A DNA stretch of 64,000 nucleotides from Sinorhizobium fredii USDA 205. Its GTDB lineage: Bacteria > Pseudomonadota > Alphaproteobacteria > Rhizobiales > Rhizobiaceae. The position numbers were made by a program, and so were the translations under genes. Under the pieces are notes generated by a model, which saw nothing but the letters and a program-made list of their open reading frames with translations, was not told the DNA's origin and did no database searches. This document shows positions 18,781-27,584 of the stretch, one piece after another (position 1 is the first letter of the stretch; the number at the start of each line of letters is the position of its first letter). The DNA lies in assembly GCF_001461695.1 (NCBI RefSeq), contig NZ_AUTC01000077.1, positions 62,001 to 126,000 on the forward strand, written 5' to 3'.

Positions 18781-19353
18781 ATGACAGAGAAGATGACCCT
18801 CGCCTTGATCTATGGCAGTGCGCGGCAGGGCCGGTTCTGCGATACCGTCGCCAGCTGGCTTATCCGCGAGCTTTCGACGTCCGAAGTCTTCAGCCTGACG
18901 ATCATCGACCCGCTGCGGTTGAGAAGCACGCGCGGCGATAAACCGGTCGAGATGGGCGAGTGGATGGAACGGAAGGTCGCCGAGGCGGACGCCTTCATCG
19001 TCATCACGCCGGAGTACAATCACGGCTATCCGGCGGCGCTGAAGGAGATGATCGACGCGGTCTATGAGCCCTGGCATGCCAAGCCGGTGGCCTTTGTCTC
19101 CTATGGCGGCGCTTCGGGCGGTATCCGCGCCGTCGAACAATTGCGCCAGGTCTTCGGCGAGCTGCACGCGGTGACGCTCAGGGACGGGGTGGCGCTTCCG
19201 AAGGCGTGGTCGAAATTCGACGCCGCCGGCAATCTCTACAAGCCCGAAGAGCTGCGTGCGCCGCTGTTCCTGATGATGGATCGGCTCACCTGGTGGGCGC
19301 GCACCCTGAAACATGCCCGCAAGTCCACGCCCTACAGCGAGATCGCCGCATGA
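18781..19353 (+). CDS. NADPH-dependent FMN reductase / flavoprotein oxidoreductase
   Basis: A 190-residue flavodoxin-fold enzyme. The FMN phosphate loop GSARQGRFCDTVASWL (about 12-27), the VITPEYNHGYPAALKEMID block (about 77-96) and VSYGGASGGIRAVEQLR (about 105-121) are those of the NADPH-dependent FMN reductase/azoreductase group. It probably reduces FMN or quinone-like drugs using NAD(P)H. It lies directly downstream of the SoxR box and overlaps the next gene by 4 bp (ATGA), so it is best read as part of a SoxR-controlled response to redox-cycling compounds. Confidence 0.88.
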   Translation: MTEKMTLALIYGSARQGRFCDTVASWLIRELSTSEVFSLTIIDPLRLRSTRGDKPVEMGEWMERKVAEADAFIVITPEYNHGYPAALKEMIDAVYEPWHAKPVAFVSYGGASGGIRAVEQLRQVFGELHAVTLRDGVALPKAWSKFDAAGNLYKPEELRAPLFLMMDRLTWWARTLKHARKSTPYSEIAA

Positions 19354-20585
19354 GCGGCGGTACATCTTCGTACGAGGGCGAGCCGGGTGTTCTCTCCGCG
19401 GGAAAGCGCGGCCGCAACCTCACCCTTCTTTGCGTCAGCGCACTGACGATCATGTCAGGGGCGACGATCTCGGCATCGCTGCCGGGCATCGAGGCTCGCT
19501 TTGCCGGCAGTCAAGGCGTCGAGCTGCTCAGTCGGCTGATGCTGACACTGCCGGCGATTTTCATCGCCCTGCTTGCGCCCGTCGCCGGCCTTGTTGCCGA
19601 CCGGTTCGGTCGAAGGCGACTGCTGCTCGCTTCATTGGTGCTCTTCGCCTTGGCCGGTTCATCCGGCCTGGTTCTCGACAGCCTGCCGGGCCTGCTTGTC
19701 GGGCGAGCCGCGCTCGGGGTGGCAGTGGCCGGGATCATGACCACGGCAACGGCGCTTATCGGCGATTTCTTCGAGGGGGCCGCACGCGATCGCTACATGG
19801 GATTTCAGGCCGCCTTCGTGGGGATTGGCGGAACAGTCTTCCTGACCGGGGGAGGCTTGCTGGCCGACGTCCACTGGCGCGGGCCATTCGCGATTTATTG
19901 CCTGGCTTTCGCCTTGCTGCCCGCCGTGATCGCGCTCATCCCCGAACCGGAGAAGCCCAAGGCATCGCCGAGGGCGAGTGCCGGGCAAGGCGACCTCGAC
20001 GGTTCTGCCGGGCTGCTGGGCCTGCTTCTACTCGCCGCAGGCCTGCACTTCCTCGTCTTCTATATGCTGCCGACACAACTGCCGTTCTATTTGAAGAGCC
20101 TTGGCTTTGCGCAGCCGAGCCTCGCCGGTGCAGCGATCGGAATGGGGCAGGCTGTGGGGGTTGTGGCTGCGCTCGCCTTTCCGCGGGTGCGGGCGCGGAT
20201 CGGGCGGCTGGGTGTCTTCGCCCTCGGCTCAGCCGCCCTCGGCGCCGGCTATCTCGGCTTGGGAGGCAGCCAATCCTATGCCGGTATCCTCGCGGCAACG
20301 GCTATAACCGGGATCAGCATGGGCATGACGACGCCAAATCTTTCGGCTTCGCTCTTGGCGATCGCTCCACCTTCGCTGCGCGGTCGGCTCTCAGGGGCGC
20401 TGATCGCCAGCATCTTCGCGGGGCAGTTTCTGTCGCCGTTCATCAGCCAGCCGCTGATCCGCAGTTGGGGTTATGCGACGACCTTCTCCGGCGCGGGTGC
20501 GCTTCTTGTGGCGGTCGGAGTCGCTTGCTATTGGCGCCGCAGCCTGGTCGCGGCGCGCGGGCAACCGAGAGAGGACACCGCATGA
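19350..20585 (+). CDS. MFS drug-efflux-type transporter
   Basis: A 411-residue, 12-helix MFS protein. The start is the ATG that overlaps the stop of the reductase gene by 4 bp; upstream in-frame sequence is the reductase gene out of frame. The helix 2-3 loop VADRFGRRRLLL and the antiporter-like GRAALGVAVAGIMTT segment place it with Bcr/CflA- or EmrB-like exporters. Placement in a SoxR-driven operon suggests that it exports redox-active compounds such as phenazines or quinones, though the sequence alone does not set the substrate. Confidence 0.86.
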   Translation: MSGGTSSYEGEPGVLSAGKRGRNLTLLCVSALTIMSGATISASLPGIEARFAGSQGVELLSRLMLTLPAIFIALLAPVAGLVADRFGRRRLLLASLVLFALAGSSGLVLDSLPGLLVGRAALGVAVAGIMTTATALIGDFFEGAARDRYMGFQAAFVGIGGTVFLTGGGLLADVHWRGPFAIYCLAFALLPAVIALIPEPEKPKASPRASAGQGDLDGSAGLLGLLLLAAGLHFLVFYMLPTQLPFYLKSLGFAQPSLAGAAIGMGQAVGVVAALAFPRVRARIGRLGVFALGSAALGAGYLGLGGSQSYAGILAATAITGISMGMTTPNLSASLLAIAPPSLRGRLSGALIASIFAGQFLSPFISQPLIRSWGYATTFSGAGALLVAVGVACYWRRSLVAARGQPREDTA

Positions 20586-20599
20586 TGCGCCGCGTCGCC

Positions 20600-21061
20600 T
20601 CAGAGTGCCTCGGTCTGCCGCATCGCCTCGCCGACGATCATGGCGCTCGCGATGGCGATGTTGAGCGAGCGTTGGCCAGGTGCCATCGGAATGAGGATGC
20701 GTGCGTCGGCGCGGTCGCGGACATGATCCGGCACGCCGGCGCTTTCCCGGCCGAAGAGAAGGATGTCGTCGGCCCGGAACTCGAAGCGCGTATAAGGCTC
20801 GGCTGCCTTGGTGGAGGCGAGCACCAGCCGCCGGCCGCTTTCCGCCCGCCATGTCTCGAAGCGCTCCCAATTGACATGGCGGGGGAAGGTGACGGCTGCG
20901 ATGTAGTCCATGCCGGCGCGCTTGAGGTTGCGGTCGGAAAGGTCGAAGCCCGCCGGCTCGATGATGTCGACGGCGAGCCCCAGACAGGCTGCGAGACGAA
21001 GGATCGTTCCGGTATTGCCTGGAATATCCGGCTGGTAGAGAGCGATGCGGTGTTTGTTCAT
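20600..21061 (-). CDS. trmL: tRNA (cytidine/uridine-34-2'-O)-methyltransferase
   Basis: A 153-residue SPOUT methyltransferase that 2'-O-methylates the wobble base of certain leucine tRNAs. The start at 21061 gives MNKHRIALYQPDIPGNTG, the family's standard opening. The SAM-binding knot follows: LLFGRESAGVP, then RILIPMAPGQRSLNIAIASAM. The length equals that of E. coli TrmL. It is convergent with the MFS gene (14 bp apart) and divergent from the ABC exporter leader region. Confidence 0.93.
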   Translation of the reverse strand: MNKHRIALYQPDIPGNTGTILRLAACLGLAVDIIEPAGFDLSDRNLKRAGMDYIAAVTFPRHVNWERFETWRAESGRRLVLASTKAAEPYTRFEFRADDILLFGRESAGVPDHVRDRADARILIPMAPGQRSLNIAIASAMIVGEAMRQTEAL

Positions 21062-21326
21062 GGGCCTGTACCGAAGACGCAAGATGGCGAGACGCGAAAA
21101 TCTGCGAGCCCGTATGGCATCAAATCGCCTGGCGATCTACCGGGGGACCGGGAGCGGGGAAGGGCGCTCTGCACTGCTGAATTTCCCTTTGCTAATCTGT
21201 GCCGTATCGGCAACAGGCCGGATCCCGGTGAAAAAATAGGCAAGAAAGTAGCTGCGACAATCTGGCGCAATGACGCGAATGAGGGTAAAGCTCAAGCCTC
21301 TTCAACGCGAACCGACGGAGGCATGC

Positions 21327-21383
21327 ATGACCGTTCTGATGTTGACACGCCTCCCACGAGTAGCCTGGCCCTTCCAGGCCTGA
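21327..21383 (+). CDS. Possible 18-residue leader peptide ahead of ABC exporter pair
   Basis: A very short frame (MTVLMLTRLPRVAWPFQA) starts 5 bases after a perfect GGAGG and stops at 21381-21383, about 160 bases before the exporter gene. It is followed by mutually exclusive hairpins and a stem that covers the exporter's ribosome site. This is the layout of a translational-attenuation leader. No homologue is recognised, and it could be chance. Confidence 0.4.
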   Translation: MTVLMLTRLPRVAWPFQA

Positions 21384-21425
21384 CCGGTTCCGCGGCCTTT
21401 CCTTCTGTAGATCGAATGACGCGTG

Positions 21426-21533
21426 CTCCGGCTTTCCGGAGGTCGCAACGCGATTCGGGGCGTCCCTCCGGTTTCGAATTTCCAAAGATAAAGAATGCGG
21501 GGCGACCCGCCTTCCTTCAAAATACCTGAAGGA
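21426..21533 (+). promoter_or_regulatory. Alternative hairpins and ribosome-site-covering stem in exporter leader
   Basis: Hairpin A (CTCCGG-CTTT-CCGGAG, 21426-21441) and hairpin B (CCGGAGG at 21436-21442 with CCTCCGG at 21465-21471) share one arm, so only one can form. Further on, TCCTTC (21513-21518) can pair with GAAGGA (21528-21533), which contains the Shine-Dalgarno sequence of the gene starting at 21542. Together these could switch translation. The evidence is sequence pairing only. Confidence 0.5.
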
Positions 21534-21541
21534 GCTAACTG

Positions 21542-23395
21542 ATGTTCGGCTGGTTTGAATCCCGCCTCAATCCTTACCCGGTGGAGGAACCCACGCTTCC
21601 ACCGAAAGGCCTATTTGCCTTCTGCTGGCACTACACCAAGCCCGCGGCGCCTTGGCTGCTCATCATGGCAGTCTGCACCATGCTAATCGCGATCGGCGAG
21701 GTGGCGCTTTTCCAGTTCCTCGGCAACGTCGTCGACTGGCTGTCCAATGCCGAGCGTGAAACCTTCCTCGCCACCGAGGGGGGCAGGCTTGCCTGGATGG
21801 GAGCCTTGATCCTCATCGGCTTGCCGGCCCTCGTGGCGCTCGATTCATTCATCATGCACCAGGTGCTGCTCGGCAATTATCCGATGATGGCCCGCTGGCA
21901 GATGCACCGGTATCTGCTTCGGCAGAGCATGACCTTCTTCGCCAACGAGTTCGCCGGACGCGTGGCCACGAAGGTCATGCAGACGTCGCTTGCCGTACGC
22001 GAAACGGTAATGAAGATCCTCGACGTCTTCGTCTATGTGGTGAGCTATTTCACGACGATGCTGGTCGTCGTCGCGGCTGCCGACTTGCGGCTCGTCGCGC
22101 CGCTTGCCATCTGGCTGGTCATCTATGTCGTGATCGTGAGTACTTTCGTGCCGCGCCTGCAGAAGATTTCCAAGCAGCAGGCGGATGCCCGTTCGATGAT
22201 GACGGGACGTATCGTCGATAGCTACACGAATATCAGCACGGTGAAGCTCTTCTCGCATGCGGGGCGGGAGGAGACCTATGCGCGCGCGGGAATGGAGGAG
22301 TTTCTCGATACCGTCCACCGGCAGATGCGCAAAGTCACGCTGTTCCACATATGCGTCTACACGAACAATTGCGTGGCGCTCTTCGCTATAGGTGCGCTCG
22401 GGATCTACTTGTGGCTTACCAGCGCGATCTCGGTCGGCGCGATCGCCGTTGCGATCGGTCTTGCCATGCGCATCAACGGCATGTCGCAGTGGATCATGTG
22501 GGAAGTCTCGGCGCTGTTCGAGAATATCGGCACTGTCTATGACGGCATGGGGATGATGACGAAGGCGCATGACATCGTCGATCAGCCGAATGCCGTGCCG
22601 CTGAAGGCCGAGAAGGGGGCGATCCGCTTCGAGGACATCCGCTTCCACTACGGCAAGGCAAAGGGGGTCATCGATCGGCTGTCGCTCGACATCCGCCCCG
22701 GTGAGAAGATTGGCCTCGTCGGCCGGTCGGGTGCCGGCAAGACGACGCTAATGAACCTGCTGCTGCGCTTCTACGACCTGGAGGACGGCGTGATCCGGGT
22801 CGACGGGAAGGATATTTCTGCCGTCAGCCAGGACAGCCTGCGCTCGCAGATCGGCGTCGTCACGCAGGATACGTCGCTCCTGCACCGCTCCATTCGCGAC
22901 AATATCGCCTATGGACACCCGGAGGCGACCGACGCACAGGTCCTCGTCGCCGCCAAGAAGGCCAACGCCTGGGAGTTCATCCAGACGCTCGAGGACAACC
23001 TTGGCAGGCAAGCGCTTGACGCGCAGGTCGGCGAACGCGGCGTGAAGCTCTCCGGCGGCCAACGGCAGAGGATTGCGATCGCCCGTGTCTTCCTCAAGGA
23101 CGCGCCGATCCTCATTCTCGACGAGGCAACCTCGGCGCTCGATTCCGAGGTGGAGGCGGCTATCCAGGAAAATCTCTTCGCCCTGATGGCCGGCAAGACG
23201 GTGATCGCCATCGCGCACCGTCTTTCGACGCTGACCGAAATGGATCGCCTGGTCGTTCTCGAAGCCGGGCGGATCGTCGAGACCGGCTCGCATGCGGAGC
23301 TCGTTGCAAAGGGCGGGCTCTACGCCGACCTCTGGTCGCGCCAGTCGGGCGGCTTCATCGCCGATGATGTCGAAAAAGAGGAGGCGGCGGAGTAA
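21542..23395 (+). CDS. ABC exporter, fused membrane and ATPase domains (first of a pair)
   Basis: A 617-residue type IV (MsbA/multidrug-like) half transporter. The six-helix membrane domain spans about residues 35-330. The nucleotide-binding domain (about 350-600) has Walker A GRSGAGKTTL, the Q-loop VTQDTSLLHRS, signature KLSGGQRQR, Walker B ILILDEATSALDSE and H-loop IAHRLST, all intact. AAGGAG lies 6-11 bases before the ATG but can be hidden in a stem. A close paralogue follows about 110 bp downstream, so the two probably form a heterodimer or act in one pathway. The substrate is unknown; lipid or drug export is the usual role. Confidence 0.9.
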   Translation: MFGWFESRLNPYPVEEPTLPPKGLFAFCWHYTKPAAPWLLIMAVCTMLIAIGEVALFQFLGNVVDWLSNAERETFLATEGGRLAWMGALILIGLPALVALDSFIMHQVLLGNYPMMARWQMHRYLLRQSMTFFANEFAGRVATKVMQTSLAVRETVMKILDVFVYVVSYFTTMLVVVAAADLRLVAPLAIWLVIYVVIVSTFVPRLQKISKQQADARSMMTGRIVDSYTNISTVKLFSHAGREETYARAGMEEFLDTVHRQMRKVTLFHICVYTNNCVALFAIGALGIYLWLTSAISVGAIAVAIGLAMRINGMSQWIMWEVSALFENIGTVYDGMGMMTKAHDIVDQPNAVPLKAEKGAIRFEDIRFHYGKAKGVIDRLSLDIRPGEKIGLVGRSGAGKTTLMNLLLRFYDLEDGVIRVDGKDISAVSQDSLRSQIGVVTQDTSLLHRSIRDNIAYGHPEATDAQVLVAAKKANAWEFIQTLEDNLGRQALDAQVGERGVKLSGGQRQRIAIARVFLKDAPILILDEATSALDSEVEAAIQENLFALMAGKTVIAIAHRLSTLTEMDRLVVLEAGRIVETGSHAELVAKGGLYADLWSRQSGGFIADDVEKEEAAE

Positions 23396-23503
23396 TCCGT
23401 CGCCTCGTCGCACCTCTCGTCAGGGCAAAAGCTTACGCATTTGTAATCGACCTACCGGCGGAAACCGATTGCCGTCCGGTCTCAGCCCCCTATTATCGGA
23501 ACC

Positions 23504-25369
23504 ATGCTGCGCGCCATCGTCACCATCTTCGAGAATTGGATCAAACCTTTCGCGCCGCGCGATCGGCTGCAGCCGCCGAGGTCGCTCTGGGGCTTCGCCT
23601 GGTTCTATGCAAGACAGGCGAAAGGTCCGTTCCTTGCCATGGCGGCGCTCGGCGGGCTGGTCGCCATGCTCGAAGCGGGGCTGTTCTATTTCGTCGGGCG
23701 GCTTGTCGACGTGCTCGATACCGTCCGGCCGGAGGACGGCTGGAGCGGACTGATCGCCTCCAACGGCCCGGAACTGGCCTTCATGCTGCTGACGGTGCTG
23801 GTGTTTCGCTTCCTGGCCGTGGCGCTTGCGGCGCTGGTCGAGGAGCAGGCGATCATCACAGGCTTCCTCAACCTGGTACGCTGGCAGTCCTATGTCTATG
23901 TGGCCCGGCAATCGCTCACCTTCTTCCAGAACGACTTTTCCGGCCGCATCGTCACCAAGGTCTGGTCGGGGGCGCAGGCAACGAGCGACCTGATCGTCTC
24001 CTTGCTGCAGGTGATCTGGTTCATCGTCATCTATACGGCGTCGACCATGGCGCTGATCGCCCAGCTCGACTGGCGGCTGGCGGCGATGGTGGCCTTCTGG
24101 ATCGTGGTCTTCCTTGCGCTCGCCCGCTATTTCGTCCCGCGCGTCCGCAAGCACGCCCGCGACACCGCGGAGATGGCGTCGATGCTCAACGGCCGCATGG
24201 TCGATGCCTATTCGAATATCCAGACGCTCAAGCTCTTCGGCAGCGACGAGGAGAACGATCGCTATATTCGCGCCGGATTCGACCGTTTCCAGGGCGCGGT
24301 CATCCCATTCACCCGGCTTCTGACGGGCGTACGGGCCTCCCAGGCGCTGCTTTCGGGGCTGATGATCGCGGCGATCGCCGTCTACTCGATTCATCTGTGG
24401 CTTGCAGGGAATGTCAGCTCAGGCGCGGTCGCCTTCACGCTGGCGCTGGTGCTGCGCCTCAACATGCTGCTCGGACGGATGATGTCGCAGTTCAATGCCA
24501 TCATGCGCAATATCGGCACGATCCAGAATTCGGCCGAGCTCGTCTCGCAATCGATCGGCCTTGTCGACCGGACCGGCGCACCCGATCTCACGGTCAACCG
24601 TCCGGAGATCCGTTTCGATGAGGTGACGTTTCACTACGGCAAGGGCGGCGGTGTCATCGATGATTTTTCTCTCACCATCCGGCCCGGCGAAAAGGTCGGC
24701 ATCGTCGGGCGCTCGGGCGCCGGCAAGTCGACGCTCGTCAATCTGCTGCTGCGCTTCTACGACCTCGAAGGCGGTCGCATCCTGATCGACGGGCAGGATA
24801 TCGCCGCGGTTCGGCAGGAATCGCTGCGCGCCCAGATCGGTATGGTCAGCCAGGACACATCGCTTCTGCATCGGTCGATCCGCGACAATATTCTTTTCGG
24901 CCGGCCCGGTGCGACCGACGAACAGCTGGTCGAAGCGGCACGCAAGGCGGAAGCCTACGACTTCATTGTCACCCTGCAGGACCAGCGCGGCCGAAAGGGC
25001 TTCGATGCCCATGTCGGCGAACGGGGCGTCAAGCTTTCCGGCGGCCAGCGGCAGAGGATCGCGATCGCCCGGGTAATGCTGAAAGACGCGCCCATTCTTG
25101 TCCTCGACGAAGCGACCTCGGCGCTCGACTCGGAAGTGGAGGCGGCGATCCAGACCAATCTGGAGCGTCTGATGCAGGGCAAGACGGTGCTCGCCATCGC
25201 CCACAGATTGTCGACGATCGCGGCACTTGACCGTCTGGTCGTGATGGATCGCGGAGGTATCGTCGAGGATGGCAGCCACGCCGAGCTGATCGCGCGCGGT
25301 GGCCTTTATGCGGACCTTTGGGCGCGCCAGTCCGGCGGTTTCATCGCGCAAGAAGAGGCGGCGGAATAG
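23504..25369 (+). CDS. ABC exporter, fused membrane and ATPase domains (second of a pair)
   Basis: A 621-residue paralogue of the preceding exporter with the same architecture: membrane domain about residues 35-330, ATPase about 350-600 with GRSGAGKSTL, VSQDTSLLHRS, KLSGGQRQR, LVLDEATSALDSE and IAHRLST. The two share long near-identical blocks in the ATPase and a matching C-terminus (YADLWxRQSGGFI...EEAAE), which points to tandem duplication. Both catalytic sites look complete, unlike many heterodimeric exporters where one site is degenerate. Coordinate expression is likely from orientation and spacing. Confidence 0.9.
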   Translation: MLRAIVTIFENWIKPFAPRDRLQPPRSLWGFAWFYARQAKGPFLAMAALGGLVAMLEAGLFYFVGRLVDVLDTVRPEDGWSGLIASNGPELAFMLLTVLVFRFLAVALAALVEEQAIITGFLNLVRWQSYVYVARQSLTFFQNDFSGRIVTKVWSGAQATSDLIVSLLQVIWFIVIYTASTMALIAQLDWRLAAMVAFWIVVFLALARYFVPRVRKHARDTAEMASMLNGRMVDAYSNIQTLKLFGSDEENDRYIRAGFDRFQGAVIPFTRLLTGVRASQALLSGLMIAAIAVYSIHLWLAGNVSSGAVAFTLALVLRLNMLLGRMMSQFNAIMRNIGTIQNSAELVSQSIGLVDRTGAPDLTVNRPEIRFDEVTFHYGKGGGVIDDFSLTIRPGEKVGIVGRSGAGKSTLVNLLLRFYDLEGGRILIDGQDIAAVRQESLRAQIGMVSQDTSLLHRSIRDNILFGRPGATDEQLVEAARKAEAYDFIVTLQDQRGRKGFDAHVGERGVKLSGGQRQRIAIARVMLKDAPILVLDEATSALDSEVEAAIQTNLERLMQGKTVLAIAHRLSTIAALDRLVVMDRGGIVEDGSHAELIARGGLYADLWARQSGGFIAQEEAAE

Positions 25370-25678
25370 GGCGCGCCCGCGCGCGCCTCGACCGTGCCAA
25401 GCCCTTGTGCTCATTGGCTGCCTCTTTCCCCCGCGACAATCTGCCCACCTCCTCTTGTGAAGGCTGGACATAATTCTCGATCGAGCATAGAACGCGCCGG
25501 ATTGATGGGGATTCTGCGTGCAGGATTCTCCGGATTCTGACGCCTGCCGGAGCCTGCTGCAGCAAGCCTGGTCGGTGCCAGCATGAGGATAGGGCGCGCT
25601 CCGAGACCTGGGAAGGAACAGGAAACGCGCCGGGGGCGGATGCGGTTTCCGCACATTGCGTGAGAGGATGGTTTAGCC
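25370..25678 (+). other. Spacer upstream of petA with clustered GANTC sites
   Basis: About 310 bp without a gene, presumably holding the petABC promoter. No convincing -35/-10 pair was fixed by eye. Three GGATTCT repeats occur within 30 bp at about 25509-25538, each containing a GANTC (CcrM methylation) site. A decayed GC-rich inverted repeat (GGCGCGCCCGCGCGCGCC) sits just after the exporter stop near 25369-25387. Confidence 0.5.
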
Positions 25679-26257
25679 GTGAGCGAACACGACACTTCAA
25701 GCGAGACCTTGGGCGAGCCCACTCGCCGCGATTTCCTGTATCTGGCCACCGGCATGGCCGGCGTTGTCGGCGCCGGCGCGGCGGCTTGGCCGTTCATCGA
25801 CCAGATGCGCCCGGATGCATCGACGCTCGCGCTGGCTTCGATCGAGGTCGACGTTTCGAGCCTCCAGCCGGGCATGTCGCTGACGGCGAAGTGGCGCGGC
25901 AAGCCGGTCTTTATCCGCAACCGCACCGACAAGGAAGTCGAAGAGGCGAAGGCCGTGCCGCTCGATGAGCTCAAGGACCCGGTCGCGCGCAACGCCAATC
26001 TCACTACCGATGCGCAGGCGACCGATCTCGACCGCTCCGCCGGCGAGGGCAAGGAAAACTGGATCGTGATGATCGGCTCCTGTACGCATCTCGGTTGCGT
26101 CCCGCTCGGCCAGGCCGGTGATTTCGGCGGTTGGTTCTGTCCCTGCCACGGGTCGCACTACGATACGGCCGGCCGCATCCGCAAAGGCCCGGCTCCGGAA
26201 AACCTCGCCGTGCCGACCTTCTCGTTCGTTTCCGACACAGTTATCAAGATCGGTTGA
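25679..26257 (+). CDS. petA: Ubiquinol-cytochrome c reductase, Rieske iron-sulfur subunit
   Basis: The 192-residue Rieske protein of cytochrome bc1 passes electrons from ubiquinol to cytochrome c1. It starts with GTG at 25679, with GAGAGG upstream. A twin-arginine-type anchor ([25 protein letters not shown], about 13-37) leads to the periplasmic domain. The two cluster boxes CTHLGC and CPCHGSHYD are intact, giving two Cys and two His ligands each side of a [2Fe-2S] cluster. petB follows after 14 bases. Confidence 0.97.
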   Translation: MSEHDTSSETLGEPTRRDFLYLATGMAGVVGAGAAAWPFIDQMRPDASTLALASIEVDVSSLQPGMSLTAKWRGKPVFIRNRTDKEVEEAKAVPLDELKDPVARNANLTTDAQATDLDRSAGEGKENWIVMIGSCTHLGCVPLGQAGDFGGWFCPCHGSHYDTAGRIRKGPAPENLAVPTFSFVSDTVIKIG

Positions 26258-26271
26258 GGGGACTACTGATA

Positions 26272-27552
26272 ATGAGTGCTGAACATTCAACCTACACGCC
26301 AACGACAGGCATAGAGAAGTGGGTTGATTCCCGCCTTCCGCTGCCGCGCCTCGTTCACGACTCGTTCGTCTCTTATCCGGTGCCGCGCAACCTGAACTAC
26401 GCCTATACCTTCGGCGCCATGCTCTCGGTGATGCTGATCGTCCAGATCCTGACCGGCGTCGTGCTGGCGATGCACTATGCCGCCGAAGCGACTGTCGCGT
26501 TCAACTCGGTCGAAAAGATCATGCGCGACGTCAACCATGGCTGGCTGCTGCGCTACCTGCACGCCAACGGTGCGTCCTTCTTCTTCATCGCCGTCTATCT
26601 GCACATTGCCCGTGGTCTTTACTACGGCTCCTACAAGGCACCGCGTGAGATCCTCTGGATTCTCGGCGTCGTCATCTACCTGCTGATGATGGCGACCGGC
26701 TTCATGGGCTACGTTCTGCCCTGGGGCCAGATGTCCTTCTGGGGGGCGACGGTTATCACCGGCTTCTTCTCGGCCTTCCCGCTGGTCGGCGAGTGGATCC
26801 AGCAGTTCCTGCTTGGCGGCTTCGCCGTCGACCAGCCGACGCTGAACCGCTTCTTCTCGCTGCACTACCTGCTGCCCTTCATGATCGCCGGCGTCGTCGT
26901 CCTGCACATCTGGGCGCTGCACGTCGTCGGTCAGACCAACCCGACCGGTGTCGAAGTGAAGTCGAAGACCGACACGGTGGCCTTCACGCCCTATGCGACG
27001 CTGAAGGATGCGCTCGGCGTCTCGGTGTTCCTGATCGTCTATGCCTGGTTCGTCTTCTACATGCCGAACTATCTCGGCCACCCGGACAACTACATCCCGG
27101 CCGACGCGCTGAAGACCCCGGCTCACATCGTTCCGGAATGGTATTACCTGCCGTTCTACGCGATGCTGCGCGCCATCACCTTCAACATCGGCCCGATCGA
27201 CTCCAAGCTCGGTGGCGTTCTGGTGATGTTCGGTTCGATCATCGTTCTGTTCTTCCTGCCCTGGCTCGACACGTCCAAGGTCCGCTCGGCCGTCTACCGC
27301 CCCTGGTACAAGCTGTTCTTCTGGATCTTCGTCGCCAACGCCATCATGCTCGGCTGGCTCGGCTCCCGCCCGGCAGAAGGCCTCTACGTCGTCATGTCGC
27401 AGCTCGGCACGCTGTACTACTTCGGTTTCTTCCTCGTCATCATGCCGGTTCTCGGCTTGATCGAAACGCCGAAGCGCATTCCGAACTCCATCACCGAGGC
27501 GGTGCTGGAGAAGCAGAATGCCAAGGCGCAGCCGAAGACCGCGCACGCCTGA
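26272..27552 (+). CDS. petB: Cytochrome b of the bc1 complex
   Basis: The 426-residue cytochrome b carries two b haems in a four-helix bundle and both quinone sites. Start at 26272 ([10 protein letters not shown]). Hallmarks include [18 protein letters not shown] and [13 protein letters not shown] (haem ligands), [19 protein letters not shown], and the Qo-site [13 protein letters not shown]. About eight membrane helices are evident. It is full-length cytochrome b, not split into b6 plus subunit IV, and not fused to cytochrome c1. It forms an operon with petA and petC. Confidence 0.97.
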   Translation: MSAEHSTYTPTTGIEKWVDSRLPLPRLVHDSFVSYPVPRNLNYAYTFGAMLSVMLIVQILTGVVLAMHYAAEATVAFNSVEKIMRDVNHGWLLRYLHANGASFFFIAVYLHIARGLYYGSYKAPREILWILGVVIYLLMMATGFMGYVLPWGQMSFWGATVITGFFSAFPLVGEWIQQFLLGGFAVDQPTLNRFFSLHYLLPFMIAGVVVLHIWALHVVGQTNPTGVEVKSKTDTVAFTPYATLKDALGVSVFLIVYAWFVFYMPNYLGHPDNYIPADALKTPAHIVPEWYYLPFYAMLRAITFNIGPIDSKLGGVLVMFGSIIVLFFLPWLDTSKVRSAVYRPWYKLFFWIFVANAIMLGWLGSRPAEGLYVVMSQLGTLYYFGFFLVIMPVLGLIETPKRIPNSITEAVLEKQNAKAQPKTAHA

Positions 27553-27584
27553 CCGGAACAGCGATTGATAAGGAACTCACAACA

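Noticed and set aside
21542..25369. The two ABC exporters as a type I secretion or siderophore system
   Set aside because: No peptidase domain, substrate gene or membrane-fusion partner is nearby; only general exporter features can be supported.
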